From JAABQT01 sp041488375 (GTDB taxonomy: Bacteria; Pseudomonadota; Gammaproteobacteria; Burkholderiales; SG8-39), in contig JBGPPD010000001.1 in the NCBI GenBank assembly GCA_041488375.1, forward strand, positions 31,352 through 95,351: 64,000 nucleotides of DNA, in the 5' to 3' direction. This document shows, piece by piece, positions 35,241 through 43,096 of this stretch. Position numbers and translations under genes: made by a program. The notes under the pieces were generated by a model that saw only the letters and a list, made by a program, of their open reading frames with translations, was not told the DNA's origin and made no database searches. Positions within the stretch are counted from its first letter, which is position 1. The number at the start of each line of letters is the position of its first letter.

Positions 35241-36400
35241 CGCAGCTCGGCGGCGAGGCGCTGCAGGCGCGGATCCTCGAACCCGGTGCGGCGCAGCCAC
35301 TCCAGCACCGGCGCGGCGGACGCCGGCTCGCGCGCGGCGCCCGCCGCTTGCAGCAGGACCAATGCGTCGCGTGGCTCTCGCTGCGACTGCCAGTTTTCGG
35401 CGGCGGCGGCGAGCGCCGCCGCGGCATCGCCGCGCAGGTCGAGCAGGTAGCGTGCCTCCTCGCCCAGGTGCAACCGTTCGCCGCGCTGCGCCTCCGCCGC
35501 GAAGCGCGCGCCAAGGTCCTTCGCGTGCGTCGCCGCGTCAGGCAGCCCGAGTGCGTGTTCGGCCAGCGCCAGGCGCAGCAGGAGGGTGTCCGAGCGCCCC
35601 CAGTCCTTGAGCAGGCCCACGACCTCCCGGGGCCGGTGCTGCTCGAGGAGAAAGTCGGCGTAAGCCGCGAGCAGGTAGTTGTCGTTCATGCCGATGGCCA
35701 GGGCCGCCTGGAAGTGGCGCTCGGCAGCCTGCGGCTCGCCCAGGCGCGCGGACATTTCCGCGAGGCGGGTGAGGATCCACAGGCGCTGGCCGGGGCCGGC
35801 GTCTGGATTGCGCGCGAGCGCATCACGCAGCCGCGCGTAGGCGCTGCGCGTCTTGCCGGTGGCGGCCTCGACAAAGGTGCCGCAGCCGGTCGCCTCCAGT
35901 TCGTCGGTCAGCGGCGCGAGGGCCGCGCACTCGCGTGCCGCGGCCGCGTAGTCGGCCCGCACCATATAGATGGCTGCGCGCCACGCGTGGGCCTCGTCGT
36001 CCCGCGGATCGAGGTGCGCAGCCAGCGCCAAGTCGGCGAGCGCGCCTTCGAAATCGTGGCGGTATTGGCGGAGCAGCCCGCGCATCAGCAGGACCTGTGC
36101 AGGGGCGCGAGCAGTACCCGCCCAGGGCGCGAGCGCCGCCTGCGCGTAGCCCACGTATCGCGGGTCGCCTTCGGCCACGGCCAGCGTGAAATAGCGCCGC
36201 GCGAGCGGGATCGCAGTGGCGGGATCGGCGGGCGCGGCGGCTGCTGCGCTGCGCAGGGCGCGCAGTTCCGCCCAGGCTGGGTCGCGCGGCCGCAGGGGCA
36301 GGCGCTCGAGCACCTCGGCGTCGTCGGTCGGCTGGCGCGGCGCGGCGGGGGCCGGCAGTGCCGCTGCCCCCAGCATGGCGGCGATGATCAGTCTTAGCAT
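35237..36400 (-). CDS. exported tetratricopeptide-repeat protein
   Basis: This is a 387-residue protein with a signal peptide (LRLIIAAMLGAAALPAPA) and a series of about seven helical TPR-like repeats rich in Ala, Leu and Arg (for example YRHDFEGALADLALAAHLDPRDDEAHAWRA). It is likely periplasmic. I chose the ATG at 36400 because it gives a canonical signal peptide; an in-frame ATG at 36436 would add twelve residues and also lacks a clear ribosome-binding site. It overlaps the EF-hand HupE-like gene by four bases (ATGA), so the two act together or are at least made together. TPR proteins usually mediate protein contacts; the partner is unknown. Confidence 0.75.
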   Translation of the reverse strand: MLRLIIAAMLGAAALPAPAAPRQPTDDAEVLERLPLRPRDPAWAELRALRSAAAAAPADPATAIPLARRYFTLAVAEGDPRYVGYAQAALAPWAGTARAPAQVLLMRGLLRQYRHDFEGALADLALAAHLDPRDDEAHAWRAAIYMVRADYAAAARECAALAPLTDELEATGCGTFVEAATGKTRSAYARLRDALARNPDAGPGQRLWILTRLAEMSARLGEPQAAERHFQAALAIGMNDNYLLAAYADFLLEQHRPREVVGLLKDWGRSDTLLLRLALAEHALGLPDAATHAKDLGARFAAEAQRGERLHLGEEARYLLDLRGDAAAALAAAAENWQSQREPRDALVLLQAAGAAREPASAAPVLEWLRRTGFEDPRLQRLAAELR

Positions 36401-36439
36401 GGCATTTTGGGTGAAAAATCCAACAATATCATTCATCTA

Positions 36440-36467
36440 TTGAAGTTTTGACGAACTTGTCTAAAAT
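36440..36467 (+). promoter_or_regulatory. candidate promoter of the small lysine-rich protein gene
   Basis: TTGAAG (36440-36445), 16 bases, then TAAAAT (36462-36467, 5 of 6). It overlaps the start region of the divergent TPR gene and predicts a leader of about 140 bases before the ATG at 36615. Confidence 0.5.
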
Positions 36468-36501
36468 GCGCGCCGTGGGAAGTATCCACAGGGAGGCAAG
36501 C

Positions 36502-36561
36502 GTGGCAGCACGGCCGGTCAACCGAGACGTGACTGCAACGTTATTGCTGGTGGGAGCGTGA
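36502..36561 (+). CDS. candidate 19-codon leader peptide
   Basis: A GTG at 36502, preceded by AGGGAGG at good spacing, opens a 19-codon frame (VAARPVNRDVTATLLLVGA) that ends at TGA 36559-36561. It lies in the predicted leader of the lysine-rich secreted protein. It has no recognisable family and may be a chance frame; a role as an upstream regulatory ORF is inference. Confidence 0.3.
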   Translation: MAARPVNRDVTATLLLVGA

Positions 36562-36572
36562 AGGAGGAATCG

Positions 36573-36590
36573 TTGCGCCTACCCGCTTAG
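36573..36590 (+). other. strong ribosome-binding site with five-codon mini-ORF
   Basis: AAGGAGG, a near-perfect Shine-Dalgarno sequence, stands five bases before a TTG that opens only five codons (TTG CGC CTA CCC GCT) before TAG. The true gene starts 24 bases later with its own AGGAG. This looks like a ribosome stand-by or minicistron, but could be chance. Confidence 0.3.
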
Positions 36591-36614
36591 ACACATTCAA
36601 ACTAGGAGAAATAG

Positions 36615-36815
36615 ATGAACAAGCTTTTGACCGTGATCGCCGCCGCCATGTTTGCGGCCGTTAGCGCCTCCGCGTTCGCCGCTTCGCATACCGGCGCGCC
36701 GATGAAGGACGACAAGAAGGTGGAAAAGAAGGCCGTGAAGAAGGCCGCGCCGAAGAAGGCCGCGCCGAAGAAGGCCGAGAAGAAGATGGAAAACAAAGCG
36801 GCCGACAAGAAGTAA
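36615..36815 (+). CDS. small secreted lysine-rich protein
   Basis: This is a 66-residue protein with a clear signal peptide (NKLLTVIAAAMFAAVSASAFA, cleavage after residue 22). The mature part of about 44 residues is almost half Lys, with Ala and Pro: repeated KKAAPKK units and no Cys or aromatic residues, so it is disordered and strongly positive. The ATG follows ACTAGGAGA. It is monocistronic, with its own promoter and terminator. I do not recognise a family beyond the exported alanine/lysine-rich small proteins common in betaproteobacteria. Possible roles, such as binding to anionic envelope polymers or DNA outside the cell, are inference only. Confidence 0.75.
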   Translation: MNKLLTVIAAAMFAAVSASAFAASHTGAPMKDDKKVEKKAVKKAAPKKAAPKKAEKKMENKAADKK

Positions 36816-36833
36816 CTCGCCGCTTGACAGGCC

Positions 36834-36860
36834 AAGGCAGGGATCGCTCCCTGCCTTTTT
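36834..36860 (+). terminator. intrinsic terminator after the lysine-rich protein gene
   Basis: A ten-base stem (AAGGCAGGGA, loop TCGC, TCCCTGCCTT) is followed by T residues to 36860. It separates the small gene from the DUF192 gene. Confidence 0.88.
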
Positions 36861-36865
36861 CATTT

Positions 36866-37315
36866 GTGGCACGCCTAATCCGGCACCTGGCGTTCGCCGC
36901 CGCGCTGTTCGCGGCGCCCGCGCTCGCGCAGCAGCCCACGCTGCCGACCATCGAGCTCGGCGCGGGCATGTACCTGATCCGCGCCGAAGTCGCCGACAAC
37001 TTTTCCTCGCGCATGCAGGGCCTGATGCGGCGCACCTCGCTGGCGCCGAACGGCGGCATGCTGTTCGTGTTCGACGAGGACGGCACCAACTGCATGTGGA
37101 TGAAGAACACGCTGATCCCGCTGTCGGTGGCGTTCATCGACGCGCGCGGCGTGATCCTCAATATCGCCGACATGCAGCCGCTGACCGAAGAGTCGCACTG
37201 CGCCGCGCGCCCCGCGCGTTACGCCCTGGAAATGACGCAAGGCTGGTTCGCGCAGCGCGGCATCCGCGCCGGCGCCCGCCTGCGCGGGTTGGACCGGCTG
37301 CCCGCGCCGCGCTAG
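36866..37315 (+). CDS. DUF192 family exported protein
   Basis: This is a 149-residue protein with a signal peptide (ARLIRHLAFAAALFAAPALA) and a DUF192 domain of about 110 residues; the function is unknown. Typical motifs are MQGLMRRTSLAPNGGMLFVF, CMWMKNTLIPLSVAFID and YALEMTQGWFAQRGI. The GTG at 36866 gives a regular signal sequence and lies just after the upstream terminator; a TTG at 36824 would place the start in front of the hairpin and is rejected. I see no good ribosome-binding site. The 3' end faces the next gene on the other strand two bases away. Confidence 0.82.
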   Translation: MARLIRHLAFAAALFAAPALAQQPTLPTIELGAGMYLIRAEVADNFSSRMQGLMRRTSLAPNGGMLFVFDEDGTNCMWMKNTLIPLSVAFIDARGVILNIADMQPLTEESHCAARPARYALEMTQGWFAQRGIRAGARLRGLDRLPAPR

Positions 37316-37317
37316 CG

Positions 37318-37914
37318 CTACAGCCCGCCGTTTTGCTGCGCGACCATGCAGTACAGCATGGGGATCGACAGCGCGGTGTTGAGGCGCGAAGTCAGCATCG
37401 CCATGCGCGCCGCGGCCGCTTTCTCTTCGGCCGCGACGGTCACGATGCCGAGCGCCTTCTTCTGGTTCGGCCAGATGATGAACCAGACGTTGAACGCCAT
37501 CACCAGGCCGAACCACATGCCGATGCCGATGGCGGTGAACGGGCGCTGCAGCGACAGCGCCTGCACCAGGTACTGGTTCATGCCGCCGAGCAGCAATCCG
37601 GTGACCACCGTGGACAGCGCCGCCCAGCGGAACCAGAACAGGGCGGTGGGCGCGATCACCTTGCCGATCGCGGGCTTCTGCTCGTCCGGGATTTTCGGCA
37701 TCGACGGGATCTGCACGAAATTGAAGTACCACAGCAGGCCGATCCACATCACCCCCGAGAGCACGTGCAGCCAGCGGAAGAAGAAAGCCCACCACGCGTG
37801 CGTGGAGATCGCGATCCAGGCCCCGCTGGCCTGCCCGACGATGAGCAGGATGACCACCAGCACGACGACGCCGGCGATGACGGTACGGCCGAGCGATTGG
37901 AAGATGGCGCCCAT
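37318..37914 (-). CDS. urate-hydroxylase-N (DUF989)-like membrane protein
   Basis: This is a 198-residue protein with about five membrane helices, similar to the N-terminal membrane domain of PuuD-type urate hydroxylases (PF06181). Motifs include FFRWLHVLSGVMWIGLLWYFNFVQ, with the His near a helix start, and MWFGLVMAFNVWFIIWPNQKKA. The C-terminal cytochrome c part of full PuuD is missing, so it may not oxidise urate. No purine-degradation gene is nearby. The ATG at 37914 follows AAGGAG and is preferred over an ATG at 37950. The role is uncertain. Confidence 0.72.
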   Translation of the reverse strand: MGAIFQSLGRTVIAGVVVLVVILLIVGQASGAWIAISTHAWWAFFFRWLHVLSGVMWIGLLWYFNFVQIPSMPKIPDEQKPAIGKVIAPTALFWFRWAALSTVVTGLLLGGMNQYLVQALSLQRPFTAIGIGMWFGLVMAFNVWFIIWPNQKKALGIVTVAAEEKAAAARMAMLTSRLNTALSIPMLYCMVAQQNGGL

Positions 37915-37968
37915 GGTGTCTCCTTTCGAAGCTTTCGTTGTGAGGGGCAAAAAAAGTTTAGCACAGGC

Positions 37969-39741
37969 TCAGCCTTCCGCGCGCAACGGCCGCGAGGCGC
38001 ATTCCTCGAAGATGCGCGCGCGGCAGCGCCCGCAGATCTCCGGGTCGAGCGCGTCAAACGCGCGCGCGACGGCCTCGCGCTTGTCGCGGAACACGGCGTC
38101 GGCGCCGATCTCCTCCAGGAAGCCGCCCTTGCGCAGCACGTCCTCGGCGGGCTGGCGCAGGCCGTGCAGCCACAGCCGCCCGCCGCGCAGGCGCAGCGCG
38201 CGCGCCTCGCGCGCCAGCGCCTCGGCGCCCGCCATGTCGAGGAAGTTGATGTTGCGCGCCAGGACCAGCAGGTGCTTCTGCTCGCGCGCCACCTCGCGCA
38301 GCGTCTCGAAATGCGACTCGACATGGTCCACCGCGCCGAAGTAGATCGAGCCTTCCACCGCGACGATCTTCAGCTGCGGGCATTCGGCGAGGCCCCGCGA
38401 CACCGGGCCGAAGCGCCGCTCGCTGTGGCGCGGGTCGGGGGCCATGGCGTGCATCTGCGGCCGCGACGTGCGGTTGAGGTAGACGACGAGCGAAGCGATC
38501 ACCCCGGCGAGGATGGCGTAGGGCAGCGGCATCAGCAGCGTGGCGAGGAAGCTCGCGGCGAGCACCGCGGCTTCCTGCCGGCTGGCGCGCAGGTAGGTGC
38601 GGATGCGCGCGATGTCGATCAGGCCCCAGCCGGCGAGGATCAGCAGCGCGGCCACGGCCGGGTAGGGCAGCAGCGCGGCGAGGGGCGCCAGCGCGAGCAG
38701 CAGCAGGACGAGCGCGAGCGCTGAGAGCACGCCCGACAGCGGGGTGCGGGCGCCCGCCTCGTAATTGATGCCGCAGCGGTTCACCGATGCACTGGTCGGG
38801 TAGCCGGAGAAGAACGCGGCCGCGACATTCGCCAGGCCCTGGCCGATGAGCTCCTGGTTGTTGTCGATGCGCTGCCCCGAGCGCAGCGCGATGGCGCGCA
38901 CGATGGCGAGCGCCTGCGTCACCGCGAGGATGGTGACGCCGAGCGCGGGCCCCGACAGGCTGAGCAGCGTACCGGCCGAAAGATCGGGCCAGGACAGGGG
39001 CGGCAGCGCCCCGGGCAGCGCCCCGATGGTGCGGATGCCAGATGCCATGGGGTCGACAAATTCGCCGACCGCGGCCGCGAACGCGGTGCCGGCGACGGTG
39101 GCGATGATGATCGGCGGCACCCGGCGCGTGAGCCGTGCGGCGAGTGCGCCGGCGACGAGGGTCACGAGCCCGACCGCGAGGGCCCAGGGGTGCGCTTCGC
39201 CGAGGCGCGAGAAGGCCGCGTGCGCCATGGCGATGAACGTCGTGGCGTGCGCCGCCTGCGCGCCGATCAGCGGCGCGACCTGGCTGACGATGATGAGCAG
39301 GCCCAGGCCCGCCGCGAAACCCACGACCACGCCGTCGGCCACGAAGCGCACCAGGGTACCGAGGCGAAACAGGCCCATGGCGAGCATCAGCGCGCCGCAC
39401 ATCAGCGCCAGCGTCAGCGCCATCGCCACGTACCCGGGCGTGCCCGGCGCGGCGAGCGGCGCGAGCGAGGCGAGCACCATGAGCGAGACCGCGTTGGTGG
39501 GCCCCGACACCGCGTGCAGCGACGAGCCGAAGAGCGCGGCGAGCATCGTCGGCAGCATGGCGCTGTACAGGCCGTATTCCGGCGGCAGGCCGGCGAGGGT
39601 GGCGAAGGCGACGCCCTGCGGCAGCACCACCACCGCGCCGATCAGGCCGGCGATGGCGTCGGCGCGCAACGATTTCCGGTCGACGCGCGGCCACCAGGCC
39701 GTGAAGGGCAGCAAGCGGGCGAGTGCGGGTGGCAGTGGCAA
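37969..39741 (-). CDS. SulP family anion transporter with STAS domain
   Basis: This is a 590-residue SulP/SLC26-type transporter. About 12-14 helices (residues 30-430) contain PQGVAFATLAGLPPEYGLYSAMLPT and AVSGPTNAVSLM, a family signature. A cytoplasmic STAS domain follows (about 455-560; VEGSIYFGAVDHVESHF, NINFLDMAGAEAL). The C-terminus has extra cysteines (EICGRCRARIFEECA), a CxxC-like arrangement that could bind metal. The substrate may be sulfate, bicarbonate or another anion; this cannot be decided. The start is a TTG at 39741 that fits the LPFTAWWPRVDRKSLRAD beginning. It is divergent from hyi, with about 50 bases between. Confidence 0.85.
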   Translation of the reverse strand: MPLPPALARLLPFTAWWPRVDRKSLRADAIAGLIGAVVVLPQGVAFATLAGLPPEYGLYSAMLPTMLAALFGSSLHAVSGPTNAVSLMVLASLAPLAAPGTPGYVAMALTLALMCGALMLAMGLFRLGTLVRFVADGVVVGFAAGLGLLIIVSQVAPLIGAQAAHATTFIAMAHAAFSRLGEAHPWALAVGLVTLVAGALAARLTRRVPPIIIATVAGTAFAAAVGEFVDPMASGIRTIGALPGALPPLSWPDLSAGTLLSLSGPALGVTILAVTQALAIVRAIALRSGQRIDNNQELIGQGLANVAAAFFSGYPTSASVNRCGINYEAGARTPLSGVLSALALVLLLLALAPLAALLPYPAVAALLILAGWGLIDIARIRTYLRASRQEAAVLAASFLATLLMPLPYAILAGVIASLVVYLNRTSRPQMHAMAPDPRHSERRFGPVSRGLAECPQLKIVAVEGSIYFGAVDHVESHFETLREVAREQKHLLVLARNINFLDMAGAEALAREARALRLRGGRLWLHGLRQPAEDVLRKGGFLEEIGADAVFRDKREAVARAFDALDPEICGRCRARIFEECASRPLRAEG

Positions 39742-39792
39742 GCGGGTCGGATTATTCTCGCGGTGGCGAGATCTTAGCTAACATAGTCGCAT

Positions 39793-40572
39793 ATGCCGCT
39801 GCTCGCCGCGAACCTGTCGCTGCTGTTCCCGCAACTGCCGTTTCTCGATCGCTTCGCCGCCGCCGCGCGCGCCGGTTTTCGCTACGTCGAATACCAGTTT
39901 CCCTACGCCTCCGGCAGCGCCGCCGAGGTCGCCGGGCGCGCGCGCGGCGCGGGCGTCGCGGTGGTGCTGCACAACCTGCCCGCGGGCGACGCCGCGAAGG
40001 GCGACCGCGGCATCGCCTGCCAGCCCGCGCGCGCGAGCGAGTTCCGCGACGGCGTGGAGCGTGCCATCGAGTACGCCAAGGCCGTCGGTTGCCCGCGCCT
40101 CAATGCGCTCGCCGGCATCGCGCCCGAGGGCGTGCCGCGTGAGCGGCTGTTCGAGACGCTGGTCGAGAACCTGCGCTACGCCGCCGGCCGGCTGAAGGCC
40201 GCCGGATTGACCCTGCTCACCGAGCCCGCGAACCCGCGCACCATTCCCGGCTTCTTCCTCAACACCTCCCGCCAGGGCATCGAGGTGATCGACGCCGCGG
40301 GCGCGGACAACCTGAAGCTGCAGTACGACATCTTCCACATGCAGATCGTGGAGGGCGACCTGGCGAAGAGCATCGAGCGGCTGCTGCCGCGCATCGGCCA
40401 TATGCAGCTCGCCGACGTGCCGGACCGGCACGAGCCGGGCAGCGGCGAGATCAATTTCGATTTCCTGCTGCCGCAGATCGACCGCCTGGGCTACCAGGGA
40501 TGGATCGGCTGCGAGTACCTCCCCGCGGGCGACACGGTGCAGGGGCTGGCGTGGGCGAAGCGCTACCTGTAG
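39793..40572 (+). CDS. hyi: hydroxypyruvate isomerase
   Basis: Hyi interconverts hydroxypyruvate and tartronate semialdehyde in glyoxylate metabolism. The 259-residue TIM-barrel protein has the AP-endonuclease-2-like motifs of the family: LLAANLSLLFPQLPFLDRFAAAARAGFRYVEYQFPY at the start, LLTEPANPRTIPGFFLN with the Glu ligand, LKLQYDIFHMQIVEGDL with the Asp and His ligands, and WIGCEYLPAGDT with the last Glu. The ATG at 39793 is clear. The 3' end overlaps glcD by 22 bases. Its place before glcDEF fits glycolate use: glycolate to glyoxylate, then to tartronate semialdehyde. Confidence 0.93.
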   Translation: MPLLAANLSLLFPQLPFLDRFAAAARAGFRYVEYQFPYASGSAAEVAGRARGAGVAVVLHNLPAGDAAKGDRGIACQPARASEFRDGVERAIEYAKAVGCPRLNALAGIAPEGVPRERLFETLVENLRYAAGRLKAAGLTLLTEPANPRTIPGFFLNTSRQGIEVIDAAGADNLKLQYDIFHMQIVEGDLAKSIERLLPRIGHMQLADVPDRHEPGSGEINFDFLLPQIDRLGYQGWIGCEYLPAGDTVQGLAWAKRYL

Positions 40573-42041
40573 CGCGGGCGGACGCCGCGCGCCAGGCCGA
40601 GGTGGCGCGCGCGCTGCGCGAGTTCCTGCCTGCGCGCGCGGTGCTGTGGCAGGAGGAGGACACGCGGCCCTACGAATGCGACGGGCTCACCGCCTACCGC
40701 AACGTGCCGATGGTGGTGGCGCTGCCCGAGACCGCCGAGCAGGTGCAGCGCATCCTGCGGACCTGCCACGCGCTCGGCGCACCGGTGGTGCCGCGCGGCG
40801 CCGGCACCGGCCTTTCGGGCGGCGCGCTGCCGCCGGGCAACGGCGTGCTGCTGTCGATGGCGAAGTTCATGCGCGTGCTGCGGCTCGACCCGCGAGCGCG
40901 CCTCGCCGTGGTGCAACCCGGGGTGCGCAACGCCGCCATCTCGGATGTCGCGGCGCCCTTCGGCCTGTACTACGCGCCCGATCCCTCGAGCCAGATCGCC
41001 TGCACCATCGGCGGCAACGTGGCCGAGAATTCCGGCGGCGTGCATTGCCTCAAGTACGGCCTCACGGTGCACAACGTGCTGCGCGTGCGCGGCTACGCGA
41101 TGGACGGCGAGCCGGTGGATTTCGGCGGCGAGGCGCTCGACGCCCCCGGCCTGGACCTGCTCGCGCTGATGATCGGCTCCGAGGGACTGCTCGCGGTGGC
41201 CACCGAGATCACGGTGAAGCTGCTGCCCAGGCCGCTCGCGGCGCGCGTGGTGATGGCCTCGTTCGACGACGTCGAAAAGGCGGGCAACGCGGTGGCCGCG
41301 GTGATCGCCGCCGGCATCATCCCCGCCGGGCTGGAGATGATGGACAGGCCGGCGACGCGCGCGGTGGAGCAGTTCGTCGGCGCGGGCTACGACCTGGAAG
41401 CGGCGGCGATCCTGCTGTGCGAATCGGACGGCATCGCGGAAGAAGTCGAGGACGAGATCGGCAGGATGAAGCGGGTGCTCGAGCAGGCCGGCGCGACGCG
41501 CCTCACCGTGTCGCGCGACGAGGTGGAGCGGCTGAGGATCTGGTCCGGACGCAAGGCGGCGTTTTCCGCGATGGGCCGCATCTCGCCCGACTACTACTGC
41601 ATGGACGGGACCATCCCGCGCAAGCGCCTGGGCGAAGTGCTCAATTTCATCGGCGCCATGGAAACCAAGTACGGCCTGCGCTGCCCCAACGTGTTCCATG
41701 CCGGCGACGGCAACCTGCACCCGCTGATCCTGTTCGACGCCAACGACGCCGACCAGCTGCGCCGCACCGAGGCCTTCGCCGCGGAGGTGCTGGAGAAATG
41801 CATCGCCGTCGGCGGCACGATCACCGGCGAGCACGGCGTCGGGGTGGAGAAAATCGACCAGATGTGCGTGCAGTTCGGCGCCGCGGAGCTGGCGCTGTTC
41901 CACGCGGTGAAGCACGCCTTCGATCCGCTGGGCCTGCTCAACCCGGGCAAGGCGGTGCCGACGCTGGCGCGCTGCGCCGAGTTCGGGCGGCGGCACGTGC
42001 ACGGCGGCCGGCTGCCGCATGCCGGGCTGCCGCGCTACTGA
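40551..42041 (+). CDS. glcD: glycolate oxidase FAD subunit GlcD
   Basis: GlcD is the FAD-containing catalytic subunit of glycolate oxidase, which converts glycolate to glyoxylate. The 496-residue protein is close to E. coli GlcD (499). The FAD-binding PCMH domain (about 45-225) has PRGAGTGLSGGA and IGGNVAENSGGVHCLKYG, and the C-terminal domain carries HAGDGNLHPLILFD and ITGEHGVGVEK. The GTG at 40551 lies inside the end of hyi. A related D-lactate dehydrogenase cannot be fully excluded, but the GlcDEF set supports glycolate oxidase. The stop overlaps glcE by one base. Confidence 0.95.
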   Translation: MGEALPVARADAARQAEVARALREFLPARAVLWQEEDTRPYECDGLTAYRNVPMVVALPETAEQVQRILRTCHALGAPVVPRGAGTGLSGGALPPGNGVLLSMAKFMRVLRLDPRARLAVVQPGVRNAAISDVAAPFGLYYAPDPSSQIACTIGGNVAENSGGVHCLKYGLTVHNVLRVRGYAMDGEPVDFGGEALDAPGLDLLALMIGSEGLLAVATEITVKLLPRPLAARVVMASFDDVEKAGNAVAAVIAAGIIPAGLEMMDRPATRAVEQFVGAGYDLEAAAILLCESDGIAEEVEDEIGRMKRVLEQAGATRLTVSRDEVERLRIWSGRKAAFSAMGRISPDYYCMDGTIPRKRLGEVLNFIGAMETKYGLRCPNVFHAGDGNLHPLILFDANDADQLRRTEAFAAEVLEKCIAVGGTITGEHGVGVEKIDQMCVQFGAAELALFHAVKHAFDPLGLLNPGKAVPTLARCAEFGRRHVHGGRLPHAGLPRY

Positions 42042-43096
42042 TGCTGGCCGCCTTCCAGGAACGCATTCGCGACGCTGCCGCGCACGGCGCGCCGCTGCGC
42101 CTGCGCGGCGGCGGCAGCAAGGATTTCTACGGCGGCGCCCTGGCCGGCGAGGTGCTCGACACGCGCGGACATGCCGGCGTGGTGAGCTACGAGCCGACCG
42201 AGCTGGTGGTCACGGCGCGCTGCGGCACGCGGCTCGAGGAGCTGCAGGCGACGCTGGCGGCCAGCGGCCAGATGCTCGCCTTCGAGCCGCCGCGCTTCGG
42301 CGGCGAGGCGACCCTCGGCGGCTGCGTGGCCGCCGGATTGTCCGGTCCGCGGCGCGCCGCTGCCGGCGCGCTGCGCGACTTCGTGCTCGGCGCGCGGCTG
42401 CTCGACGGCCGCGCGCAGGAACTGAATTTTGGCGGGCGCGTGATGAAGAACGTCGCCGGCTACGACATTTCGCGCCTGCTCGCCGGCTCGCTCGGCACGC
42501 TCGGCCTGATCCTGGAGGTTTCGCTCAAGGTGCTGCCGCGGCCGGCGGCCGAGGCCACGCTGCTGCTCGAGCTGCCCGAGGGCGAGGCGCTCGAGTCGCT
42601 CAATCGCTGGGCGGGGCAGCCGCTGCCGATCTCGGCCAGCGCCTGGCGCGGCGGCACGCTGCGGGTCAGGCTGTCGGGCGCGCCGAGCGCGCTTCAGGCG
42701 GCGGCGAGGAAGATCGGCGGGCTGGAAATCGAGTCCGGCCAGGCTGCGGCCTTCTGGTCGGGCATCCGCGAGCATGCCGATCCATTCTTTGCCGGCGATA
42801 CGCCGCTGTGGCGGCTGTCGGTGCCCTCCCACAGTCCGGCCCTCGGCCTGCCGGGGGAACAGTTGATCGAGTGGGGCGGGGCGCTGCGCTGGCTGCGCGC
42901 GCCGGCGGACGCGGCCGAGGTGGCCGCCGCGGCCCAGCGCGCGGGCGGCCACGCCACCCTGTTCCGCGCGGCGCGCAAGCCGGCCGGCGTATTCGCGCCG
43001 CTCTCCCCGGTGCTGCTGCGTTTGCATCGCGAGCTCAAGGCCGCGTTCGATCCGGCCGGCATCTTCAACCGCGGCCGCCTGCACCCGGACCTCTAG
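42041..43096 (+). CDS. glcE: glycolate oxidase FAD-binding subunit GlcE
   Basis: GlcE is the second FAD-binding-domain subunit of glycolate oxidase. The 351-residue protein has the PCMH-type FAD domain (LRLRGGGSKDFYG, residues of about 20-200; GGRVMKNVAGYDISRLLAGSLGTLG) and a shorter C-terminal part that ends AAFDPAGIFNRGRLHPDL. The ATG at 42041 forms TGATG with the glcD stop. The final TAG is shared with the stop of the convergent gene at 43093. Confidence 0.93.
   Translation: MLAAFQERIRDAAAHGAPLRLRGGGSKDFYGGALAGEVLDTRGHAGVVSYEPTELVVTARCGTRLEELQATLAASGQMLAFEPPRFGGEATLGGCVAAGLSGPRRAAAGALRDFVLGARLLDGRAQELNFGGRVMKNVAGYDISRLLAGSLGTLGLILEVSLKVLPRPAAEATLLLELPEGEALESLNRWAGQPLPISASAWRGGTLRVRLSGAPSALQAAARKIGGLEIESGQAAAFWSGIREHADPFFAGDTPLWRLSVPSHSPALGLPGEQLIEWGGALRWLRAPADAAEVAAAAQRAGGHATLFRAARKPAGVFAPLSPVLLRLHRELKAAFDPAGIFNRGRLHPDL

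Noticed and set aside
36690..36812. Repeated GAAGAAGGCC units, as in a short tandem repeat or CRISPR
   Set aside because: They are codons of the KKAAPKK repeats in the small lysine-rich protein; spacing and length do not fit a CRISPR array.
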